Positions 9,748-17,742 of a stretch of 64,000 nt of DNA are shown here, piece by piece. The translations under genes were made by a program, and so were the position numbers. Source of the DNA: Rhodospirillales bacterium (lineage in GTDB: Bacteria > Pseudomonadota > Alphaproteobacteria > Rhodospirillales > Defluviicoccaceae); the NCBI GenBank assembly GCA_016712595.1, contig JADJQT010000004.1, forward strand, positions 1 to 64,000, given 5' to 3'. Within the stretch, counting starts at the first letter, position 1, and each line of letters begins with the position of its first letter. The notes below the pieces were generated by a model, which made no database searches, was not told the origin of the DNA, and saw nothing but the letters and a program-made list of their open reading frames with translations.

Positions 9748-10690
9748 GCTGGCAGGATCGCGTCTTGCCTCCGGCGGCTGGTCGAAAATCTGGCACGTTG
9801 AGAAAAAATGCGTGACGATAGCGAGCGCCGCGACCTCCCTGTCCGGATCGCCCGTGGCTCCGCCTGCAAAAATCAGCAATTGCTGATAGGCGGCGGCAGG
9901 CTCCGCGCCCTCAGACCGCAGCAGGTGATAGCGCGCCGTAAAGCCAGCGGCCATGCGTGCGCCTTCGTTCGGGTCGGCGCGATCCTCGATGTATTTTTCC
10001 ACGCGCTTGGCCGCGGCGGCACTCATACCGAAGAAGTGCCGCACGCTATCAGGCAGCATGTTGAATGCCACTTTCGCATCGATAGCCGTAGGCAGTGGGA
10101 TGGACTCAAGCGGCGAACTGGTAATGTCGGCGCGGATGTAGGCGAGCGCGCGTCCGATGTTAGCGTATGTTGCTCGCCGGATCATGTCGCCACTGCTAGG
10201 AGCACGCCCGCCGAACATCTTCGCACGGAGTTTGGCATCGATCCCGCGTGCTAAAGTGATGATATCGCCTCGGTGCAATATCTCCGAAGGAACCTCCAGC
10301 TCGTTCGACAGCTGCGCCATCAGACGAGAGATTTCGGACGGAATATTGTCCCTGTAGAGGCCGACGACGAACCACCACTTTTTCAGCAATTCCTTCCAGT
10401 GGTCTTTCGCTCCCCCTAAAGTCCTCATCAACTTTTCTGAGCGCATCGCGGACGTTCGCTTGCCCGTAGCGCGGGCCATGGCACTGGTAGACGTGGCCGA
10501 CATCGGATCGCCACCCGTCACATTTGAGATCGCCCCGGCTTCCCATCGGAATTGTCGGATGGAATGCGCTGCCCCAAAGCGCTTTTCCGATGTCCTGGAA
10601 AAGCGTCTCGAACGCATCGCCGTCGCTATCTCTCAGGCGGACGTCCAGGCGCATTTCCTGCCACTCCCAATCGATTTCGTCAGCGTCCAT
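9748..10690 (-). pseudogene. ABC-3C effector (restriction-endonuclease-like N-terminus, ABC-3C C-terminal domain), frameshifted
   Basis: Start ATG 10690 gives MDADEIDWEWQEMRLDVRL. The N-terminal domain (DAFETLFQDIGKAL, GSRGDLKCDGW, VYQCHGPRYG) resembles the endonuclease-like effectors of ABC-3C operons. Around 10405-10425 the frame changes (one extra base in AGGGGGA): DEDFRG continues as AKDHWKELLKKWWFVVGLY. The rest is helical, ending with a typical C-terminal block VAALAIVTHFFSTCQIFD. The start lies inside the last codons of the serine recombinase gene, so the four genes form one coupled minus-strand unit. The presumed role is nucleic-acid cleavage on triggering by the ATPase; that is inferred from the family. 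Confidence 0.62.
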
Positions 10691-11255
10691 TGGCGTTCGC
10701 CTCCAGACGCCGCATCGACCGCCACAGGGTCGAGTAATCGACCCCAAGCAAACCGGCCATGCCAGCGGGCGTTTGCAAGCCGCCGTCAATAGCCTCGCGT
10801 GCATGCGCGATTTGTTCGGGCGTCAGCTTACGTGGCCGCCCGACATGCTTGCCGCGCTTTTTGGCGGACGCGATACCGGCGTTGACCCGCTCGACGATCA
10901 ACGCACGCTCGAATTCCGCCAGCGCGCCCATCATGTGAAAAACGAGCGTGCCGCCCGCCGTCGTCGTGTCGATGCTTTCCGACAGCGACGCGAACCCGGC
11001 CCCGCGCACACCAAGCTGGCGCACCGTCTCGATCAGATGCGGCAGCGACCGTCCGAGTCGGTCCAGTTTCCAGACGACGAGAATATCGCCGGTCCCGATG
11101 CGGGCAAGTGCCGCGTCAAGACCTGGCCGGTTCGTCACGACCCCCGACACACCACGATCCTCGAACACTTCGGCGCACCCGGCAGCCGTCAGCGCATCCC
11201 GCTGCAAGGCAAGCGACTGCTCGTCAGTCGAGATGCGAGCGTAGCCGATTTTCAT
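10680..11255 (-). CDS. Serine recombinase (resolvase/invertase), intact
   Basis: A 191-aa small serine recombinase: MKIGYARISTDEQSLALQ with nucleophile Ser9, DILVVWKLDRLGRSL, the dimer helix ALAEFERALIVERVNAG, and a C-terminal HTH (GRPRKLTPEQIAHA, LLGVDYSTLWRSMRR). ATG 11255 is chosen because homology begins at residue 1; the upstream extension is not family-like. The 3' end overlaps the ABC-3C effector start by about 11 bp. It may be a defence-island mobility gene or a switch for the downstream operon; no site pair was found to support inversion. Confidence 0.88.
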   Translation of the reverse strand: MKIGYARISTDEQSLALQRDALTAAGCAEVFEDRGVSGVVTNRPGLDAALARIGTGDILVVWKLDRLGRSLPHLIETVRQLGVRGAGFASLSESIDTTTAGGTLVFHMMGALAEFERALIVERVNAGIASAKKRGKHVGRPRKLTPEQIAHAREAIDGGLQTPAGMAGLLGVDYSTLWRSMRRLEANANGR

Positions 11256-11413
11256 GGGGGGATTATGCAATAGGATTTTGCAAAAGGCGAGAGCCAATGA
11301 TTCCAAGGCCCTAGCAGGCACGGTTTCAGCGTTTCCAATAACATCCGGTTCCGCGGCGGGGAAAACTGAGCCCGGCGCAGCCTGCGCGCGCCGCGGTGCG
11401 TATTACCGCGGCA

Positions 11414-11449
11414 TCTCACGCATGATAACGTCCTTTATCATGCGTGAGA
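11414..11449. other. Candidate tyrosine-recombinase core site: 15-bp inverted repeat with 6-bp centre
   Basis: TCTCACGCATGATAA (11414-11428) and its exact complement (11435-11449) flank a 6-bp centre CGTCCT, 20 bp before the integrase start. Two arms around a 6-8 bp crossover is the classical layout of a tyrosine recombinase core site. As RNA it would also fold into a strong hairpin, but there is no U-tract, so a terminator is less likely. The role is inferred from architecture and position. Confidence 0.5.
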
Positions 11450-11469
11450 ATCGGGGTAGGGAAGGAGCC

Positions 11470-12290
11470 ATGACACCCCCCGACCGGCTCCCCGCGATCC
11501 TCAAACCCGGCGCCCTCACGCCGCTTCCCGACACCCGCCTGGTGCCGGCGCTGATCGCCGACGCCGGCGATCCGGCCGCCTGGCGCTACCTCGAATTTTT
11601 CACCGCCAACATCCGCAACGCCAACACGCGCCGGGCGTACGCGCGCACCTGCGGCCAATTCTTCGCCTGGTGCGAGGATCGCGGGCTGACGCTGGCCGCG
11701 ATCCGGCCGTTCGACGTCGCCACCTATATAGAGGCGCTGCAGCAGACCCATTCGCCGCCGGGCGTGAAGCAGCAGCTCGCCGCCGTGCGCATGCTCTTCG
11801 ACTGGCTCATCACCGGCCAGATGGTGCCGACAAACCCCGCATCGGCCGTGCGCGGCCCGAAGCATGTGGTGAAGACCGGCAAGACGCCGGTGCTCGACGC
11901 CGCCGACTGGCGCAAGCTGCTCGACAGCATCCCGACCGACACGGTGCGCGACCTGCGCGACCGGGCGCTGATCGCCACTCTCACCTATTCCTTCGCGCGC
12001 ATCACCGCCGCGCTGAAAATGAAGGTGGAGGATCTTCGGCCGCAAGGCGCGGGCTGGCGGCTCCGGCTGCACGAGAAAGGCGGCAAGCATCACACCATGC
12101 CGTGCCACCATTCGCTCGCCGAGGCGCTGCACGCCTATATCGCCGCCGCCGGCATCGCCGAGGATCGCAAAGGCTGGCTGTTCCGCACGTCTCGTGGACA
12201 CAATGCCGCGGTTTTGTCCGGGCAGCCCATGAGTCAGCCGGACGCCTGGCGCATGATCCGCCGGCGCGCGGCCGCCGCCGGCATCCTCTA
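11470..12290 (+). pseudogene. Tyrosine recombinase (integrase), 3' truncated
   Basis: From ATG 11470, preceded by GAAGGAG, the frame encodes an N-terminal SAM-like core-binding domain (FTANIRNANTRRAYARTCGQF) and most of the catalytic domain (LRDRALIATLTYSFARITAAL with the first catalytic Arg; LHEKGGKHHTMPCHH). It runs to AWRMIRRRAAAAGI, where the conserved continuation with HxxR, the third catalytic segment and the Tyr nucleophile should follow. Instead, near 12290, the sequence switches to the TrlF gene. It is therefore inactive as a recombinase. The start sits next to a candidate core site at 11414-11449. Confidence 0.85.
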
Positions 12291-15230
12291 TGGTACAGGT
12301 GGGACCCGCACATCCACGCCCCAGGCACCGTTCTCAACGACCAATTCGGGGGAGAAAACGGATGGGACGATTACCTCCAGAAGCTTGAGTCCGCCAGGCC
12401 GACTATCCGGGTGCTTGGCATCACCGACTATTACGCCACGGATGGCTATGAACGTGTCTGCGCCGCGAAGGCGAGCGGCCGACTGCCCGACTGCGATCTC
12501 ATCTTCCCGAACGTCGAAATGCGGCTCGGCATCGGCACGGTCAAAGGCGCTTGGGTCAACATACATCTGCTGATCAGCCCTGAAGAGCCCGATCACCTCT
12601 CGGAGTTGAGGCGCTTCCTTGCACGGCTCCGGTTTGCCGCCTTCGACGATTCCTTCTGTTGCAGTCGGGATGACCTGATCAGACTAGGTCGGCGCAGCAA
12701 GCCGGCGTTGCAGGATGAAGTCGCTGCACTTGAGCAAGGCTGTCAGCAGTTCAAGGTGTCTCTCGACGAGCTGCGAACCGCCTACAAAGCGAGTGCTTGG
12801 GCACAGCGCAACGTCCTTGTTGCGGTCGCGGGCGGCATGCATGACGGCTCGTCGGGAGTGCGGGACGCAGCCGACGCCATCTTGCGGGAAGAGATCGATA
12901 AATTCGCACACGTCATATTCGGCAGCAGCCCAAAACAACGTGACTACTGGCTCGGCGCGGCTGCCTTGAGCCCGGAGGAGATTCGCCAGCGATACGACAG
13001 CCTCAAACCCTGTCTCCACGGCAGCGATGCCCATGGTCATGCGTCCGTAGGGGCGCCGGACCAGAATCGCTATTGCTGGGTCAAGGGCGAGCTTGTTTTC
13101 GACGCCCTGCGCCAAACCTGCATCGATCCGGCCGGGCGCGCTTATGTCGGTGAAGAACCGCCGACCGGCGCCATGCCGTCGCAGGTGATCGACGAAGTGC
13201 GCATTCTCAACGCGTCTTGGACAACCACGACGACGCTTCGGCTGAATCCGGGTCTGGTCGCCATCATTGGCCCACGCGGTTCCGGAAAAACAGCACTTGC
13301 CGATATCATCGCAGCGGGTTGCGATGCCGCCTGGGAACGTCTTAACAAGCAATCCTTCCTGGTACGCGCGCAAGAACATCTGACGGCTCTTCGGTCAGGC
13401 TTACATGGCAGGGCAGCGCCGAGCCCATGACTCGTGCCCTCGACAGCGTGCCGCCCGTGTTCAGTGCGGAGTTCCCGCGCGCACGCTATCTCTCTCAACA
13501 GTTCGTTGAAGACCTCTGTTCTTCGGACGGTATGACGGATGCCCTGCTTCAAGAAATCGAGCGGGTCATTTTCGAAGCCCACGACATATCGGCGCGTGAT
13601 GGTGCGATCGACTTTCGGGAGCTTGTTGAACTAAAGGCGGCCGGTATCGGCAGGCGCGCGAGCGTGAGGAAGAAGCCCTTGAAACCATCTCTGACCGTAT
13701 TGGAACCGAGCTTGAGAAGGACAAGCAGGTACCCGTTATCAAAAGCCAGCTCGCGGAGAAGACCCGGCTCATCACTCAGTACACAGCAGATCGCGGCAAA
13801 TTGGTCGCAAAGGGTAGCGAAGACCGGTTGGCAAGACTGGAGACTGTAACCAAGGCAGCCGAAAAGGTGCGCGGCTACATACGCTTCTTCAGCAACCAAG
13901 AGCAGGCGCTTCTGGCGATGAGGGATGAAGTCGCGGACGTTCGCCAAAACCAGGCGCCGGAAACTCTCCGGCGTATGAAGGAGCGCCACGCGTCTAGCCG
14001 AATAAAGGACGAAGAGTGGGCTACGTTTCTGCTGGAATATGCCGGCGATGTAGACGCGTTCATCAGCGAGGGTTTGAAGCGAACGCAAGCGAACGTGAAA
14101 AGCTGGAAGGGCACACGGCCTTCCCGTCCGACGATCTTCAGACTCCGTTCGTCGATGAGACGGCCGACCTCGAACGCACACCTCTTGCCACTCTGGAAGC
14201 GGAAATCGGTCGCCTGGAAAAACTCGTTGGTGGCGACCGTGAGATGGCGGCCAAATTCGCGGCGATCTCAAAGAGGATTGCCGAAGAGACGGCGGCGCTG
14301 GAGCGCATAAAGGAGAAGCTTGCGGACTGCGAACAGGCAAAGCAGCGCGTTACCGAGCTTAACGCGGCCCGCCAGATAGGCTATGTGCGGGTATTCGACG
14401 CGGTGTTGGCAGAGCAGGAAGTCCTCACCGCCCTCTATGCCCCCCTGATGGCCCGCGTGTCTGGCGCCTCCGGTGCGCTTGGCAAGCTCTCGTTCACCGT
14501 CAAACGCGTGGCAGACGTCGAGCAATGGGCGAAACGGGGCGAAGACCTGCTGGACCTTCGCCGGCAGGGTCCGTTCAGGGGTCGGGGAACGCTAGCGCAA
14601 CGCGCCGTACAGAAGCTCCTGAGAGAAGCTTGGGAGAATGGCGACGCACAGTTAGTCGCGGGCGCTATGGTGACGTTCCGCTCGGAGATCCTAGAAGAGC
14701 AGCTTTCGCAGATCCCACGGGGCGACCAAGCCGACTATCGCGCATGGGCGAAGCGCCTCGCCCGATGGCTCTACAGCACCGATCATATCACCATCCACTA
14801 CAGCGTCGATTACGACGGCGTGGACATTCGCAAGCTATCGCCAGGCACGCGCGGCATCGTGTTGCTCCTTCTCTATCTTGCACTCGACGACGCTGACGAC
14901 CGGCCGCTGATTATCGATCAGCCGGAAGAAAACCTGGACCCGAAATCGATCTTTGACGAATTGGTCGGCCTCTTCCTTGAAGCCAAGCGCAAGCGGCAGG
15001 TGATCATCGTTACGCACAACGCCAACTTGGTTGTGAATACAGATGCGGACCAAATCATCATCGCAAGCGTCGGTCCTAATCTCGCCGGCCATCTGCCCCC
15101 AATAACCTATACGTCCGGAGGGCTGGAGAGCGAGCACATCCGGACCTCCGTTTGCGACATTCTGGAAGGGGGGGAGAAGGCGTTTAGAGCGCGCGCACAT
15201 CGCCTGCGGGTGACCTTAGAACGACGATAG
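12291..15230 (+). pseudogene. TrlF-type PHP-domain / AAA-ABC ATPase, 5' truncated and frameshifted
   Basis: Similarity starts abruptly at WDPHIHAPGTVLNDQFGG, so the first residues were lost at the junction with the integrase. Seen in order: a PHP metal-binding domain (DPHIH; later LHGSDAHGH); Walker A GPRGSGKTALAD (about 13270-13305); a coiled-coil arm; an ABC signature LSPGTRGIVLLLLYLAL (about 14835); Walker B PLIIDQPEENLD; and H-loop VTHNANLV (about 15010). The frame changes near 13425, between about 13640 and 13800, and near 14080, each compatible with one missing base. Intact TrlF proteins are about 950-1000 aa, as here. They combine a PHP phosphoesterase/nuclease with an SMC-like ATPase and are suspected conflict proteins; their substrate is not known to me. 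Confidence 0.75.
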
Positions 15231-15343
15231 CCCGGCAGCTCGTAGCTGGTGAATCCATAGCCCGCATTTTTGAAGCTGAGCCGGATTCGCCCACCACCCC
15301 AGTTCGCTGTGTCAACCGAGGCGCACCAGATGGCCCCAGTGCA

Positions 15344-15416
15344 TTATTGGGGCACAGATTCACGGTAGCCAGGCTCGGCGTTGATTCGCAGGGATAGGAA
15401 GCCGTCCGGGTCACGG
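15344..15416 (-). repeat. Dispersed 73-bp box, copy 1
   Basis: About 73 bp closely similar to 63415-63485. Read on the minus strand the two copies encode DPDGFLSLRINAEPGYRES and DPDGFLPLRVSAQPGYQEC. Many differences fall at codon third positions and the frame stops soon after, so both look like conserved 3' ends of one gene family. The 264-bp gap 15231-15494 holds nothing else recognisable. Confidence 0.6.
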
Positions 15417-15494
15417 TCGATCAACTCTCTACCGCGAACTCGCACACACACTCGGCGCCCCGCCCTGAGTGCTTAGCGTGTGTTGTGAAACAAA

Positions 15495-16794
15495 TGGACA
15501 CCTCGAAAAACTCATGGCGTTGAGCGGCTTGGCGTGATTCCGTATCGCTGCGACGGCAGGGAGGGCGGCGATGGCGGGTCAGGGCGGGTTCTTCGACACG
15601 GACGAGCGGCTTCAGTGGCTTTCGGCGGCGGGGGACCCGCTGGAGCGGCTGGCGGCGGTGGTGGACTTCGAGCTGTTCCGGCCCGAACTCGAGGCCGCGC
15701 TCGGCCGCAGCGACCGCGCCAAGGGCGGTCGGCCGCCCTACGATCCGGTGCTGATGTTCCGCATCCTGGTGCTGCAGACGCTCTACACGCTGTCCGACGA
15801 CCAGGCCGAATACCAGCTGCGCGACCGGCTGTCGTTCATGCGCTTCGCGGGGCTGGCGCTGCACGACGGCGTCCCCGACGCCAAGACGACCTGGCTGTTC
15901 CGTGGTCCGCGCAGGCGCCTTCGAGCGGCTGTTCGCCCGCTTCGATGCGGCGCTGGCCGAGCGCGGCTACCTCGCCAAGGGCGGCCAGATCGTCGACGCC
16001 ACCATCCTCGAGGCTCGCCGCCCGCGGCTGACGCAGGCCGAGAAGGACGTGGTGAAGGGCGGCGGCATCCCTGAGGACTGGAAGCACGCCCGTACCCGCC
16101 AGATCGACCGCGACGGCCGCTGGACGCTGAAGCGCGGCAAGAGGAAGCCCACCCCGCCCGGCGGTGGCGCGGCGCGCACCGCGGCGCCCGAGATCGCGGT
16201 GCCGATGTTCGGCTATAAGAACCATGTCGGCATCGACCGCGAGCACGGCTTGGTGCGCCGCTTCACCGTCACCCATGCCGCAGCCCATGACGGCGCCCAG
16301 CTCGCTGCGGTGCTCGATCCCGGCAACACCGCGAGCGCCGTCTGGGCCGACACCGCCTACCGCTCGGCGGCCAACATCGAGATACTGGAGCGGCGCGGCC
16401 TGAAGCCCGAGTTCCAGCGCGCCAAGCCCAGGGGCAAACCGATGCCCCGCCACATCGCCCGCGGCAACGCGCGGCACGCCCGCATCCGCTCGCGCGTCGA
16501 GCACGTCTTCGCCGCCCAGAAGCGCCGCTTCGACCTGGTCATCCGCACCGTCGGCAAGGCCCGCGCCACAGCGAAGCTGGCGCTGGCCAACCTCGCCTAC
16601 AACTTCACCCGCCTCGCATGGATCGAAAGCAGAGTTGTCGCATGAAGGCGGCGGCCATCGCCCCAGGGCGCGGCGCGCGGCGCCCGGGAAGGGCCAAACG
16701 CAGGGCGGACACCCCAAGCAGCCGCCGCTATCGAGCCACGGCAACCGCGATCAGCCTCCCGCCGCCATCAGCAATGGGTTCTTCGAGGTGTCCA
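15495..16794 (+). mobile_element. IS5-family insertion sequence (1.3 kb)
   Basis: Perfect 13-bp terminal repeats TGGACACCTCGAA (15495-15507) and TTCGAGGTGTCCA (16782-16794) enclose one transposase gene. No clear target duplication is visible. Confidence 0.85.
15571..16645 (+). pseudogene. IS5-family transposase, small internal deletion
   Basis: The N-terminal part (GQGGFFDTDERLQWLSAAGD, GRPPYDPVLMFRILVLQ, DAKTTWLFR) and the C-terminal part (AGAFERLFARFDAALAERGY, IVDATILEARRPR, GYKNHVGIDREHG, VWADTAYRSAANIEI, RSRVEHVFAAQKRRF) are both well conserved but lie in different frames. At about 15903 TTCCG runs directly into TGGTCCGC, where family members have room for a few more codons (REQLV). A deletion of about 8 bp fits. 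The element is therefore probably immobile. Confidence 0.85.
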
Positions 16795-16883
16795 AATGCC
16801 CTCGGAACCCCTTGCTTGATAACAGCGTGTAACGTTGCACACTGTTCTGACGGCTTGAGCACTCGAAGAAAAAGGCAAAACCT

Positions 16884-17657
16884 ATGGTTTGGCTAACAAG
16901 GATGGAATTCAAAGAAGGTCGCAGGGTCGTTCATGAAATAATGAATGATCTTAAAAAAAAATTATGGATTATATCCGTGGGCAATGATTTTGCTAATGGA
17001 ATTGTGAAGTCCAATAGGCTTAAAAAAATCCAGGTAACTTTGGCAGCAATACGGGGTTGTTACAAAGATATGAGCTTAATTAAGGCCACATCTGCTATAG
17101 AAATAAGTATTCCAAATTTGCGGTTTGTGACTAGTCAGTTTACAAATGATGAAATTGCTAAAATAAGCCGTGTAATATTTGGAGTGTTAATACATGAATA
17201 CACTCATAAAATACAAGAGAAGGAAATGAGAAAAGAATTCGCATATGAGTTAAAGTTGCAAAGGAAATTTAACTCGATAACAACACCTTTGCCCAACGAT
17301 TGGTTTAAACTATATGTCTGTCAACCGCTCGAGCAAGAGGCTCGGGCCAACCAAGCGGCTGCCGAGGTCTGGGAGATGAAAGGCCCGCGCCTTACAAAGC
17401 CGAACTTCAACGCCTATCTAAAGAAAACCGAGGTATGGAAGCGAACTCAAAGCCAAATCGGTAATGCGAGTAGTCCTGTGTGGAAGATACGCCGTTGGTG
17501 GAAGGCCTGGGCGGCGATGGCGTGGAGTACATACGGTAGCGTCCGCTCGGGTGGTGTGAAATCTCGGAGCGAAGTCGGCGGGCGGAGCTCCGCAACAAGC
17601 GGAGCCCGTCGGCTTCGCGGTGGTAGGGGCGGTCATCGCGCCTCTTCGGCCCCGTGA
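16884..17657 (+). CDS. Putative HEXXH zinc metallopeptidase, C-terminus overwritten by Tn3 junction
   Basis: The first about 190 residues are encoded by very A/T-rich DNA unlike the surroundings. They contain a zinc-binding HEYTH (H104, E105, H108) in FGVLIHEYTHKIQEKEM, followed about 45 residues on by PLEQEARANQAAAEVW, whose Glu could be the third ligand (gluzincin type). No signal peptide or membrane segment is seen. From about residue 195 the composition becomes GC-rich and the sequence low-complexity (basic, Gly/Ser/Arg), running to 17657 inside the Tn3 left repeat, so the native C-terminus is probably lost. I do not recognise a named family. Its position and base composition suggest transferred cargo. 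Confidence 0.5.
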   Translation: MVWLTRMEFKEGRRVVHEIMNDLKKKLWIISVGNDFANGIVKSNRLKKIQVTLAAIRGCYKDMSLIKATSAIEISIPNLRFVTSQFTNDEIAKISRVIFGVLIHEYTHKIQEKEMRKEFAYELKLQRKFNSITTPLPNDWFKLYVCQPLEQEARANQAAAEVWEMKGPRLTKPNFNAYLKKTEVWKRTQSQIGNASSPVWKIRRWWKAWAAMAWSTYGSVRSGGVKSRSEVGGRSSATSGARRLRGGRGGHRASSAP

Positions 17658-17682
17658 CCGCGAAGCTGTGCGTTTTGGCCAT
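17654..17682 (+). repeat. Tn3 left terminal inverted repeat
   Basis: Begins GTGACCGCGAAGCTG and ends TTTTGGCCAT; exact inverse of 23910-23938. Confidence 0.85.
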
Positions 17683-17742
17683 ATAGCTTCGCCGCTCTCC
17701 TGATCCGGGTTAGCCTCGCACCGTCGCGGCTAAGTCAGGGGC

